Under the pieces are notes generated by a model. It searched no databases and had not been told where the DNA came from. It saw only the letters and a program-made list of their open reading frames with translations. Shown piece by piece: positions 11,801-24,107 of a DNA stretch of 64,000 nt (position 1 is the first letter of the stretch; every line of letters begins with the position of its first letter). The position numbers and the translations under genes are program-made. This DNA comes from Opisthocomus hoazin (Eukaryota > Chordata > Aves > Opisthocomiformes > Opisthocomidae): assembly GCF_030867145.1 (NCBI RefSeq), contig NC_134415.1, positions 70,275,300-70,339,299 of the forward strand. Direction: 5' to 3'.

Positions 11801-14774
11801 TATGGCCTCAAGGGAGGAACTGTAAAGGAAGATTTCAAAGACTGAGAAGAATTCTGAGCGTCTTGAAAGCATAAGCCAACTTGATAAATGAAATAGCTTC
11901 AGACTCCTACGCCATTTAGTGTTTGGGAAAAATTGGGTGGGGAAGGGGCACATGCCCTGCAAGTTCTTATATGTGTTTACAGTCCAGCATGCCAAAATGA
12001 AAATTGAATTAGCAGACAGCCCTGGGAAAAGAAGAGAATAAAGTATGACAATTACTTTGACAATATACGCATACAAGCCTGCATTTTCCATATCTTCACT
12101 TTTAAGACTTTAAGTAACACACCTACTTGGTCATGCAAAGACTCAGCACAGTATTGTGATGGCCTGATCTTGCTCGTACCTTGAGTTTGCCCACACAAAC
12201 TTTTAAGGAGGACAGATACTCATCTCTTTTCCAGACTGTATTTTTCAGACTGGGCTCTACTGTTACCTGACTCTTTTTTCTCTTCTTCCTATGGTCCTTG
12301 TACACGACTGGGATCCAACAAATGGACATTGTATACTGCCCTTTCCAAAATATTGTTTATGTTGCTTGATTTTATTGGGTTTTGTTTTTGGCTTTTTAAT
12401 TCTTGTTTTCACTGGGTTTTTTTCCTCCTCTGCTCTTTAATCTTCTATGTCTTAGCACAAGCTGAAAGTAAGCAGGCAGGCATGGGACCTGCCATTGTCT
12501 CCAATAACGCATTTCAACTTATCAGCAGAAAAGATTTCATGGAGTATTTCCAAATTTACATGAAATGGCTGGACCAACACATCCCACCCTCGGATCTCAC
12601 CTGGGCCAGGATCAGCTGGCACCTCTGAAAGCAAGCTTCTTGCTGTTTGTCATTCAAAGTCTGCTGAGTGTGTTAAGCAGGATGACAATGACTTAATTGC
12701 AAATGAAATGACTGCAACTGCTCTTTTGTTCCTTCCAGTGTTTTTCTGGGGTGGGGAGGAGGTGAAAAAGCCCACTCTGTTCCAATTCTTTAAAGGTTTT
12801 TCTTTTCCAGTTCTTTAAAGGTCTGTGGGCTTTAAAAGCAACGTAAACCAGCACAGGAAGAGCTTTGGTTAGTGATGTGTTTAGGTGTGTTTGATTTAAA
12901 GAAAAAGATTAACCCAACAACGTATGGAAGGGTTTGAGTAACTCAATAGAAGATCCTAGGTATTAAGGGAAGGGAAAGAGGAATATCTGGGTGTGTGTAC
13001 ATGTGTGTATGGTGTAACTGACTTTCTCTCGTGGCAATTCCTGAAATGTGCAACAGTGAAGTGATTTTGAAATGTGACTTAAACATTAACTAGTAAAGGG
13101 AGTGTGGCAAAAATCATTTTTCCTAAACCCAGCTCCCAATCCTGTTACCATAGCTGGTGTCCATGTGGGAGTGGGGAGGTGTGCTATTGTCTCTTGGCCA
13201 TGGTGCTGGGTTAAAGCACATGGCCCAGGGACAGAATGCAGAAATACAGTGTTCTGGGAAGACCATAACTGCCCCAAACGAAGTGAGGCAACCCATGTTA
13301 CAAGCACCTCTTGAGCCAGTTGCTATTGTTTCTACTACTGTCCATGCAAGGAGAGAGGACAAACCCAGGGAGTAGCATAGTGATGAGTGCCTGTTGTGGG
13401 GCAGGCTTGGATGAGCAAGGGGTTCTGGTTATCTATTACTTTTAGGAAGCTGTACAGCATCCTCAACTGCATGTTAAAACAGGAATCAGCACATTTTCTT
13501 CAGCGTTTTTGTTCAACCTTTGGACTGTTTTTTGCTTTTTTAAATTTTATTTTATTCTCTCTTCTATGAGGAGTTTGAGTGTTTGGATTGGATGGGGTTT
13601 TTTTCTCTTTTTGAAGTACCTTCTTTAAATCTTCCTTTGAAAGCTTGTCTTCAGCCATACTGTATTGGTGGTTTTGTAGGTGAGCAGACAGCAGAATGCA
13701 GAAAAAGAAATGAGCGAAATATGTTTTTTGTAAAATGGACTTTGATGTAAATAATGGCTTTGCACATTTCAGATTTCATCCTTTAGCAATGGTAAGTCTG
13801 TCTGAATTAATTTGTTGACATAATTCTACAGGAACACTTATAAATACATCCCTCAAAGAGATGTGAAGGGAGCTGTAGACTTTCATATTTCAAAATGTAT
13901 CTGTCTGTTCATGCCGGCTGTTTGTTAGATCCCAATGTGCTCAGCACCAGAAGGTCCAGGATGCTGTAGTGCCCCACAGGCTCTCGGCACCCCCTGGCTT
14001 GGGCTCTCTGGCAGTATGGTGAGGAGGAGGAAGGAGAAGGGTCCAACTGCCCTGCTGTATGCTTCACCAAGGAGAACATGTGCTAGGAACACATTGGAGG
14101 AGATGCCCAAGGGTCACAAATGCTCTTGGATGTCAAATAAATCTAGATGCAACAAACTGAAAACAAGATGAAAGGCTGGCAGAAAGACTTAAGCTCCAAA
14201 GTGAGAGCCCCAGGATGTTTCCTTGCAAACTGTTCGAAATATTAGATAATTTAAATGAAGTTTGTGGAGAAGGACAAAGTGAAAGGGCCTTGGTTGGATC
14301 ACAACATATGCTCCATATTGCAAGACAGCCTATGAGAAGAAATGAATGCAGTATATGCTGCTCAGTATGTTACACTCTGCGTAAGTAATAAGACTTATTT
14401 ATCTTTGGAAAAACAGACAAAATAGGTTAAAAATCCACATGGTGAAGCTTCTGGATTTAATATTTTAACAGACCAGGGATAAAATACACACTAGAAAAGT
14501 TAGAATAAATGCTACCTATGGCTGCTTGAAGAAAAAATGGGGTTTTGCAGTCTTTTTGTAGGTCATTCTGGAGAAGGGCCCCTGTGCTCTTCCCTCCTCC
14601 ACAGCTGAGAAGACAGGCTTATTGACCAATTTGATAAGGAAATACATGTGTTTTCCAGCACTTATCCCAAATGAGTGTCCAAAGACTTAGCTTCTCACAG
14701 TGGGAAGCATGCTGCATGCTGTTAGTGATCTCCCTGTTTGCTGTAGTCTGCCACAAAGATGATGAAGACTGTAT
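5821..14774. other. Intergenic DNA between PTPRK and THEMIS, part 1
   Basis: No gene, RNA gene or confident transposon was recognised. The longest frames here (minus strand 10699-11148 and 11675-12091) lack domains, coding-like composition or splice context. A short imperfect direct duplication around TTCTTTAAAGG lies at about 12784-12822. Slow-evolving noncoding elements may be present but cannot be detected from one sequence. Confidence 0.6.
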
Positions 14775-15018
14775 GACTTGCACCAGGGGAGGTTTAGACT
14801 GGATATTAGGAAAAATTTCTTCACTGAAAGAGTTGTAAAGCATTAGAACAGGCTGCTCAGGGAAGTGGTTGAGGCACCAGCCCTGGAGGTATTTAAAAGA
14901 CATATAGACGCGGAGCTTAGGGAAATGGTTTACTGGTGGAATTGACAGTGTTAGGTTAATGTTTGGACATGATGATCTCGAAGGTCTCCTCCAACCTAAA
15001 CCTTCTATGATTCAATGA
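14775..15018 (+). mobile_element. CR1 LINE, older truncated 3' fragment
   Basis: About 240 bp match the CR1 3' region in order: GGTTTAGACTGGATATTAGG, AAAATTTCTTCACTGAAAG, an AACAGGCTGCTCAGGGA block, TGTTAGGTTAATG, GATGATCTCGAAGGTC, TCCAACC, and TTCTATGATTCAATGA at the end. It differs in sequence and tail from the CR1s at 141 and 44920, so it is a different and probably older subfamily. There is no ORF. Confidence 0.9.
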
Positions 15019-18000
15019 CTTGAAAGAGATGTTGGCCAGCAGTTATTGAATGTACTGCGTTTCTCTCTTGTGTGAGGTAGAGGATGGGACATGTGCCGCC
15101 ACTGAGGACATTGGAACGGTTTTAGTGATCCCCCCTGTTTATGTTAATGCTACCAGGCACAGCGGAAAAGGCAACACTCTGCTCTCGGGAAGGGAGAAAT
15201 AGGACTGGAAAAGAGAAGGGTGCTTATCTTGGCTTTAGATGAAACAAATGCACATTGCTTACCACTGGTTCCGGATTATTTTATGGCCAAATGTACCAGA
15301 TTCTGCATGAATTTAAAGATCAGTCTCAATTTAAATGCACTGGGACCATTTCCTGAAAGCAAATAACTTTATGGCTTATAAGTAAAAAGAACCCATATGA
15401 CACAAACACCAGAATAGATCACTAGTTTGTGCCTGTGACCAAATGCAGACGGGTTCTGGCCTCCAAGCCCACTGTCCCTAGGGCTGAGGAGTTGTGAGGG
15501 CAGGCTGAGAGACCTCCCTGGGTGCCCTCTTCGCCCATGGGCTGAAGCTCTGGCGGGCACCAGTCTGGGATCTGGCTGCCTCTTCCAATAAAATGACCCT
15601 TTAGCCTTTCTTTATTTCAGATCTTAATTTCCCCACAGCTTGCTTAGGCTTTTTCAAATCCCTTCATCTATGTTCAGTTATCCTGTGTATTTCCAAAAAA
15701 AAAAACAACCCTTCAAGAAAGAGGTCCTTGAATTAATGAAATCTTTATATGGCTTCTCCTTAAGAAAGAGCAGGGACACCTGGAACAAGGTCATAGATGC
15801 AGATCACTGGAGCAGCAAATGCATCTAAGCTTTCATATGGTAAAATAATAATGATAAACAAAATGCCCCGCAGCAGGGTAATATCAATGCCTTCTTAAAG
15901 GTAGGAAATAAGAATCAGCTTAACGGATATCTTGGTAAGTGTTAACTGCATTTTATATGGAGCCTTTATTCTTTGATGAACACCCAATTTAGCTGCAGAA
16001 ACAATTTGCTTTTAGACTCAACTTCATACACAGTGGAAGTAATTGCAGTTAGGTTTGTTCTCCAGCTTTCTGAAGCTGTGTCCAAAGTCAGGCCAATAAA
16101 ATTGTGTGCTTCACAGACTATCTTTCTGTGTACCTTTTTTTGAAAGGTTCCTGTTAATGGTTAAATGAAAAAAAAAAGAAGGAAATGCTTGTTTTTGTAT
16201 GTATTTTAAAATGACAGCTGATATTTCAGTTCCAATAAAAATGGGCAAACATATTCAGTGCCACCACTTTATCATTAATTTGAAAGTCAGAAAACAAGTC
16301 TGTCATTTAAGATAAATATTAAGGATGACAAAAAACTCAAGGTAACCATTATTAAACTAAATGTTTTGTTGATTTCCTGGCTGCTTAGACTAAACTCTGG
16401 GTTCTAATGCTCACATAAAAAGGGGTTATTAGTGCTCTTTCTTCTGGCAATGTAGACATTAGAGAAGTGGGGAGTGCGAGATACCAGTTTTCATTCTAGT
16501 TCTGTAAAAGCTCTTTGCTGTCAGGGAAAGTCAAACTGTTTTGCTCCCCTTCTGTAGAAAATTGTCAGTTGATAGGTGAAACTTCAGGAATAATTAGTGA
16601 AAGTAGATGTGTAAATTCCATTGGGGGAATCAATCTTTCACAAATATATTTAAATGAATTCAGTGTCCTTTTCTTTGAACAGTGGCAGGGTGCAAAAAAA
16701 TTATTTTGGATTCCTTTAACAACATCTAGAAACCTACATTGCTTCTTTAAAAATAAATTACAGCACACCCCACTCAAGCAATCACAAAGGGAGAGAGTGA
16801 TATTTAAAATTAATTCAAAAAATTTCTCCAGCATGTCTCCAGCTGTCAAAAATGCATTGAAGATATGCCAAACATGTTTCAAAACACTTTTTGTAATTTG
16901 AAGATATCTCAAGTAATTTTTCCTCCCAAAGTAAATCTTTAATGGACCTGTACATCTCCCTAAAACTGTGGGATGTCTTTTTTTTTTTTTATTTTAGGTC
17001 CCTCCCTTCCTTTCTCTTTCTCCCCAGAAAACAACCACCCACGGAAACCAGTGATTTAATGAAATCCACAAAGGTGGTTGGCTTTTTTTATTTTTCTTGG
17101 GATTTTTTTAGACACAGTAGAAAGCTAGTTCTGTGGTGGCAGCACTCAGGTTGGGCTTTGGAGATCTGGACACAGTCCATGGCTCTGCCATAGATTTTCC
17201 ATGTAGCCCTGGATAAATTGTAATTTCTTTCCTTTGGGTCTATTCCTGCAAAATAATGCCTCAAACTGAGTATGGAAGATGGAGACAAAAAATGCCTAAT
17301 ATTTGCCTAGCTATTGGAATGCTGAGGATCAGTCAAGTGACTGGATAGACTTTAGGGTGTGATGCCATGTACAGAGATATTAATATTCCCATGGGAATAC
17401 TTAGTTCATGTTCTGTGCTGTTAAATAAAAAGTGGTAGCACCAGTTGGGGGTCACCTGTATGGCCCATTTTGTGTAAAAAACTGCTCTGACAGGTTCCGC
17501 TTTGTATTGGAAAGGCCCAAAACTCCTACTGTATTAATCATTTGCATTCTACTTTATCTTCAAAATACTTTATAAACACTTAAGAATCAATCATCTTAAT
17601 ATATTTATAAAGACACGTAGCATTAATTAATACCTGTCAATAGATGGGGGAATTTTTAGCTTGCGATTTTGAGTCCATGCTGTGCAGAGCTTAGAAATCT
17701 CAGACCATGTCTTTCTCTCTGTGGTTGAACAAAACATTAGTGGAGCTGCCTGTCTAGGCATCACTTGAACATTTCACGGTTTTGAGTGTCCAATTCATAC
17801 ACAGTGCTAAAACTTTAAATGTATTTATAAATCCATGATGTTAATCACACTTACTGACAGTTGGAAAGAGAGTTCTGGAGATGTATTTCCTACAGTTTAC
17901 TGATGTATGGAAAGGCATTACTATGTGTTGAAGAAACTTTGGTAAAATCCATGTCAATATTATTTGCAAGACTGTAACTTAAAATGCCATTATCAGCAAG

Positions 18001-20999
18001 GCATTTCTATGGGAAGCCACAACCAACTGAAAGCCATAACTCTTCCTTATTAAGAATCTACTCCAACCCCTATTAAAATCAATGGAAAGACCTTTCTGAC
18101 TCCAGTAGGTACAGAACTGCTCAATAAAATGTAGAAAATACCCACAGGTTATTATTGTTCAGTCCATAAAAACAGTCAGCCAAAAACTTCGTATTTTTCA
18201 AAATGTAATGTGTGTATATGTGCTTCAGTTCTTTTAAAAGCACTGGGGGATCCTGGTTCTTCAATAGACTGCTCACTGGAGTCAGACATTGGCAAACAAC
18301 CCTCTGGGCTCAGGAGCTTTTACTAACAGCCTTTTGTTCACACCTGCTAAGCCATTTAAATTTCATATGAAGAGCACATCCAAGATCTCTCTGCCGAGCT
18401 CTAAGGAAATGTCAAAGAACCCAAAACATAGTTCCTGAAAACATAAAGGAAAGTTCAGAATACAATCAAAGGGCATTAAAATCTTCCAAGATTTTAAAGC
18501 CTGGAGCCATCACAATTCATTGGGGTGACTGGCTGCTTTGCGAAGGTGTTAGGATTTTCAACCTGATCATTTTTTGTACCAAGTCCAAAAACTTGGAGTA
18601 GAGCAAGATAATATCTTTCGAAGGGCAGATTTTATCTTTATCTATGGATTTCAGCTGATGATGAAGTAGTATAAATTTCTGTGGGTAATCATCCTTGCTT
18701 TTTAGCATGGCTCCTTATTTTAAATTTCAGCAGGATCTTGCTATGCCTTTGTCTGCAGGATTACAAAGTCCCCTACCCAACTGACTCATCCTAGGGGGAG
18801 CAGGAGCAGAGGCTACGCGTGGAAGTAGGAACGTTAAGAAAACCACATCTTTTTGGGGTCACTGAAATGTGCTGTGCAATCAGTGTTTTATATTTTAAGG
18901 TGAAATTAGAAGCAATTGTTGCAGGTACTGGAGGATAAGTTACGTAAAAGTTAGGCTAACAAAGCTAGGTTACTTTGGAAGGTATGATTTTCGTGTTAAG
19001 GAGGTGATCCTTTTGTCTTCATTGGGTAATTGTTCTTATTGACCTATACATACAGAAGCAGTAGAAAAAGCTTGGGCACAAAGATCCACCCATTGTGTTG
19101 TAACAATCATATTACAACAACTCATGTTGCTGCTTTAATTAGGTCTTTAGCCACTTCAGTTCCTCTCGCTCTGGCACGAATCCAGGGGTACCATTGCAGG
19201 GGTCGGATTTTTTGCTTATGATGCGGACAGCTAGTTCAAGCTGCTGAAATCATCAGGTGACATAACAGGGGCCATTACAAAGGCATAGTTGTCAGTTTAG
19301 TGTCAGGTGCTTCTTGGGTGGGTTGTGCAAAACCTGAGTGATCCTACCAGAACCAGTGCTGACTGGGAGAGGAAGATCCCAGCTCCTGAAGTCTCTGTGG
19401 CATCTTTCCATGCTGGGTTCACCTCTGGAGCAGTTTCAGTATATCACTGTTGACCTGACTTGATTGAGCCAGTAGACTCCTACAAATGAAGGGTGGCACT
19501 ATGTCTGATCGCCTACAGAAATAGATGACCTGTCTCTCTTTCTTCATCAGAATTGCTCTTCATGGTGTCCTGTAGTCCTATATTTATTCGAGGCCTAAAC
19601 ATCCCAGGTGTCCACTTGTTCCCTTGGGAGATGATTGTTTCACAGCCCAATGCATCTCTGTCAGGGAGGATTCCCTACAGTTTAGTCTGACTTTATTTCT
19701 AATGACAGATGGAGTTTTCACCTTACACTGGAAAAAAGTACGTAAGAGTACTGAGCTTCCTGCAGTAGCTTGAGTTTAGTTCAGAAGATAGCGTAACCGT
19801 TCAATATAAACCTCACTCACACCTGCCTCCCAGGGCTTGGCTGTTCCCCATTTCCCTAAAGCATCTTCCTCTTTGGAATTACAGTTCTGCCGGCTGAAGT
19901 ATCAAATACATTTCCCTTGTGTTTGTAAGCTCAATAAATAGGGCGTATCTTCCAATAGACGTAATGCCTGGTTCCATATTTACAGAATCGCTTTAAAGAT
20001 TCCCTTCAACCAGCTCAGCTAATGGCTGCATTTATCTGGAGAATGGTCTGAGCTTAAAAAAAAAAATCACAAACCTTCACAGGCTCAGAACACATTTCAT
20101 CTGGAAACTTGAAACACTTTATTGGCTTCCTGAAAACCAAGAAGTAAAACAAATGAGTGTTCATCAGCACGGCAGAAAAATATTCTCGGAAAAAGTTTTC
20201 AGAATTTTGTGTTTTGCCCATTTGTCCATTCTTCTGAATTAGCTCACCACTACTTTTCAGGCACATTCCCCTGCAGCTGGTTTGGGGCCACTGGCATTGG
20301 GAGTGAGCAGGGGCTTTTTCCCACAGGTCCCAGTTTGTGGGTACTGCCCAGAGCACTGAAGGTGCCGACACCATGGCTGCACGAGGACTCAAGGCTGCTC
20401 TGGACCTTGCAGGCTTCCCTGCCTGGCTTGACCTTCGCCCCATCGTTGGCGGTAGGAGATGGAGTGGCCAAACCGAATGCTACCTGCAGACTCCCGTGGG
20501 ACACAGGTAACATGGAGGTCCTGACAAGCTCTTTGTGAAGAACTCCATAATTTTGAAATGGAGGTGTGGTAAGGGGAGGTTTGTGACCTCTGTTATTTCA
20601 GTATGGGAAGAACGGGCTCAGATTTTGCCACCTCTCAGTACAGTATACATGCCTTTTTCAGCAGTTTATCTAAATATTCAATATAAAAACTTGGATGATG
20701 TGATAATCCTCCACTCTGGGATCAAGGATGGTTTGGAGAGGGTAAATTATTTTTCTCTGCACTTGGCATTGCACAGCAAACTGGAAAAAGCTCCTGCAGA
20801 GCATTTGGGAGACTAGATCAGTAGTCCTCACCAGTCTAGGTGCTAGCAGAGATGAGGACTCCTCTGATAACGTGAGCAGTGGATGGCATTCCTGATTTGG
20901 ACTGCAATTTCAGAGAGTTCCTTCATTGTACCTAAGATGGTCGGTTTTGTTAGGATGTGTGACTAAAAGCTGGTGTCTGCAGACAGAGTAGCACGGAGA
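15019..20999. other. Intergenic DNA, part 2
   Basis: This is AT-rich sequence with no recognised gene. It includes a MIR-like SINE (listed separately). Open frames on both strands at 16515-16912 have no protein signature. The rest shows nothing I can name. Confidence 0.6.
17110..17285 (+). mobile_element. MIR-like SINE remnant
   Basis: The order and spacing resemble the MIR/CORE-SINE consensus: a GGTGGCAGCACTCAGG-like start, a TTTGGAGATCTGGACACAGT block, GGCTCTGCCA, a TGTAGCCCTGGATAAATTG block (the 'CCTTGGGCAAGT' equivalent), a pyrimidine-rich TTTCTTTCCTTTGGGTC block, and GCAAAATAATGCC (the 'GTAAAATGGGG' equivalent). It is diverged, as expected for an amniote-age SINE. Boundaries are approximate. 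Confidence 0.6.
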
Positions 21000-22030
21000 A
21001 GCAGTGGTGGGTGGGGGAACCCCAGACGTACCCTGTCCCGGGTATTTCCAGGCACATTACAGGAGAGCCCATTAACAGCTTATCTCCCCACTGAGGAAGC
21101 ACAGAGGCACACCACCAGCAGGGCACCCCAGTAATCTGTCAGAGAAATGGAGGGCCCTGCCCCGAGCCCCCCCAGGGGCATCGCAGAAGGGTGATCACCC
21201 CTTGAGCTGGGCATGACACCCACCGTAGGAGTGAGGGGAGAGGCTCTCCGGGGCGCCTTACAGACTGAGGGGGGATATGCTTCAAGGTATGCGACTCGCT
21301 ATGGGATGCAGGGCAATAGAAGAGTACAAGACTTACGGTGGGATGCCTAGGGGGTGGAACCATGGGTGGGGAAAGGAAGGGATGAGGGTAGTTTGGGGAC
21401 GAACAAGGATGGGAAAACAGAGGGCTAAAGGGATAAAAGGGGCCGGTCGCGCATAAGCAGGCTGCTGGTCAGTACGCTCGTCTGGCCATGCCCTGCGCCA
21501 CGTCAGCGCAGCCTGTCCTGGCTTCTCATTCAGCTCCATTGCTAATTATTTTCCTGTGTGCGTGTGCGTGTGTGTGCATACGGGGGTCTAAGTGCTAGCA
21601 ACTGGAGCAGGACCACAGGTCGCAGGGCCGTGTGTCTGGGTGCCAGCAGGGCGAGTGGCTGGGGAGCCAGACTGGGGTGTGGGTGCCCGCGTCTGTCCGT
21701 GTACTGGGGGGGTCTGTGCCAGCCACTGGCATGGGGGTCTACATCTCCAGGGCTGCTCGCATGCCTGGGAGCCAGCAAGATGAGAGGCCGTTTACTGGGT
21801 GGGAATGTGCCTAAACCCAGCTATCAGAGGGATTCACGCTGCATGTATACATACATATATTTCCCACTAACAAACCTTAATTTGGATAAGCCAGAGAGGG
21901 GAACAGGATGAGGCCATTGGTGCTTGTGTGAGCGCTGTGGTTTCTGTGTGGCTGGCAGTGTGTTTGTGTGTATAGGTGCTGTACAATTGTGTGTTCATGT
22001 GTGTGCTTATTGGGAGCACATGCTGCTGAT
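21000..22030 (+). mobile_element. Probable LTR/endogenous-retrovirus-derived block
   Basis: A GC- and CpG-rich block sits in AT-rich surroundings. It has a TATA-like GGGATAAAAGG at about 21430, followed by a CpG-rich GGCCGGTCGCGCATAAG segment, then T/GTGTG-rich stretches and a repeated TGCCAGCAGGGCGAGTGG-like phrase. This arrangement (TATA, CpG-rich start region, GT-rich tail) and its wording look familiar from bird LTRs, but I cannot name the family. Termini and target duplication were not found, and no retroviral coding sequence is visible. The several open frames over it follow from its high GC. Alternatively, it is a unique CpG-rich element. Confidence 0.42.
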
Positions 22031-23643
22031 TGGCCCTGGGAGTGTGGAGCTGCAGCCACCTTCTCCATGCTGTCAGGCTGCTGGATTCAGCAACATAAAA
22101 CAGGTTTTGTTCTGAGTTTTCTTGCAGGAAATCCATGCCTGTTTGTACATTTGCTTTGTTTGATTCAAGTGAAACCAGTTATTAATTTTTATGTGTGTTT
22201 GCAGTCCATGTAAAATGGTTTTTGTGGTATTGTTCCTGGCAATCTTCTCGAAGTGAAGAGCCAAATACAAATGAATTCAGGAACAGTAGAAATGGCCTTA
22301 GGGGCTCTTTATCCATAGACCAAAACAATGTGGACAGGTAAAGCCCAGCTGCTGGCACTGACACAATACCTGACAACCTTGGGAGCCGGTACATCAAGAA
22401 AATTGGCTTTGATTTGCTGGCGTCACAGACATAATTTTTAAACATATAAAGATGTCCCACTGAAATAGCTGAAACAACTCACACGTTTCAGTGCTCTGTG
22501 CCCTGTAAGAACCAGCTTTTTACAATATGGGTCTTTTGATTACCACTGAATGCATGTGATTTCCCTAGCTTTCTACCAGATCAATTGTATTTGCTTAATT
22601 GCAAGTGTGTGTTGTCGGGAGGGGAGAATGAGGGATCCTTTGTGTTAAAATAGTTGATGAGTGTTTGGCTGTGTATGTTGTCTAGTTTGGCTTTTACTAA
22701 TACCTGTCACTCCTGGACCCAACGTCCTGCTATTTGTCTTGCCTGCAGCGTTAGCAACTGGCAATAGTGAGCTCTGCACCTGCAGGCTCCTTGCTTATAA
22801 AACTTGTTCCACACTCTCTGGAGCAATATTTCTTAAGGCCAAGATAACAAACTCTTCAAATCCCACAGTTAGCCTGACATCTCAAAGGCCTGGGCACCCA
22901 ACATAAGCATTTTGGGTTTTGTTATGTGATGAAGCTTATATTGTGTCCTGCAAATTGTTACTTATAGATGAAATGCAGCTACCAAGCTTTTCGAAAATAA
23001 ACCATTGGTGATCTCACTTTCCATTTTGTCACAACGCCATGCTTCCTACTTTCCCTGACACCTCAGGGAAACAGGAGACACGTGTAAGGGAATATGAAAT
23101 CACAGTCACTTCAGTTTGCCTGATGATCTGAGCCTGACCCTGATTTGCTACATGGTCTCACTCTTCAGAAGAATGATGCTGCAATAACAGTGCTTGATCA
23201 GGCTCAGAACATCAGAGTTGGGACCAGTACTGCGGGTTTGCCCTCAATGCAGTCTGATTTTCGCATGGTACTGGGCAGTAGCCTCTTAAAATTCATTCCC
23301 AGTTGCAGCATCTCAAATTCAAAGCCTCACAAGTCACTGGTGACATTAAAAAATCTTAGCCATTTTGTGTGACAGCATTGTGGTTTAATGTCCATTTACA
23401 TGACAGTCATTTGTATTCTATTTGCATATCTTAAATTCAGATACAATATTTAAGCAGCAAAAATCATCAGAACGAAATGGTTTCGCTTCTTTTCTTCAAA
23501 AGCTGTTTGTGGTTTTGAAGAGAACAAACACCAAGATATTTTGCTGTGCTCCAAGAAAAAAAGAACAACCAAAACCCACCCCAGATATCATGTTTTTTCC
23601 CCCACTTTAGGCAGGGCTGATGTTCAGTGTCTTCTTTTCACAG
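22031..23643. other. Intergenic DNA just upstream of THEMIS
   Basis: No gene was recognised. The interval ends in a pyrimidine-rich stretch, TGTCTTCTTTTCACAG (23628-23643), that would serve as a strong splice acceptor. This raises the possibility that an untranslated THEMIS exon lies further upstream. Confidence 0.5.
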
Positions 23644-24016
23644 GGTCAATAACCATCACCGAGGAGACGGAGTGCAGTGGCAGGTCCCCCTGCCCCCTGC
23701 GAAGCCCAGTACCCACAGCACCCCCCGCACCTCCTTCAGCCTGGCGTGGACCCTCCGTGGGTACGGGTACCCCAGCCTGGTGGCGAGACCGCTGGCTCGG
23801 TGTCCCCCTGCATCACCCCACTCCAGCTGCAGCCGTGGGAGGAAGCGGCCACGGAGGGGAGGAAGCAGAAGTGCCTCCCCGCGCCGCTCCTCCCCTCTGC
23901 CGCGGAGGCCCACGGCTCTCCTGGGCACGGCATGCACCAGGCTGCGAGTGTTGCTGCCTCGAAAGCTCTTCACCAATCTTTACGCGCCAAACCCACATGC
24001 TGCCTTGCTGCGGACC
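23644..24016 (+). promoter_or_regulatory. THEMIS: THEMIS 5' UTR and/or proximal promoter region
   Basis: This GC-rich segment lies immediately 5' of the THEMIS start codon. There is no clear TATA box close to the ATG. The 5' edge is a strong acceptor-like sequence (AG at 23642-23643). So this may be either promoter plus 5' UTR, or the upstream part of a spliced exon whose transcription start lies further away. The THEMIS frame stays open through the whole segment (see findings). The division between promoter and UTR cannot be set from sequence alone. Confidence 0.45.
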
Positions 24017-24107
24017 ATGGCATCTACCCTGGAGAAGTTCATTCATTCTCTGGACCCCAGAGCCCTTCCTAGGGTCCTCCAAATCCAGTCAGGCATCTAT
24101 TTCCAAG
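24017..24107 (+). CDS. THEMIS: THEMIS coding exon 1 (start codon)
   Basis: THEMIS is a T-cell-lineage adaptor that binds GRB2 and SHP-1/SHP-2 and tunes TCR signalling during thymocyte selection. This exon encodes residues 1-30 and the first base of Gly31: M-A-S-T-L-E-K-F-I-H-S-L-D, then L-P-R-V-L-Q-I-Q-S-G-I-Y. This is the family's conserved N-terminus, leading into CABIT module 1. The ATG lies in a full Kozak context (ACCATGG). It gives an N-terminal length equal to the human protein, which is why I choose it over the upstream in-frame ATG at 23627. The donor is GTGAGC at 24108, phase 1. Confidence 0.93.

Noticed and set aside
11675..12091. 138-codon minus-strand open frame
   Set aside because: No motif or homology recognised; the Phe/Leu/Ser-rich content reflects purine-rich sequence on the other strand.
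21558..22213. Several overlapping Gly/Trp- or His/Thr-rich frames
   Set aside because: They fall on the LTR-like GT-rich block; repetitive composition rather than coding sequence.
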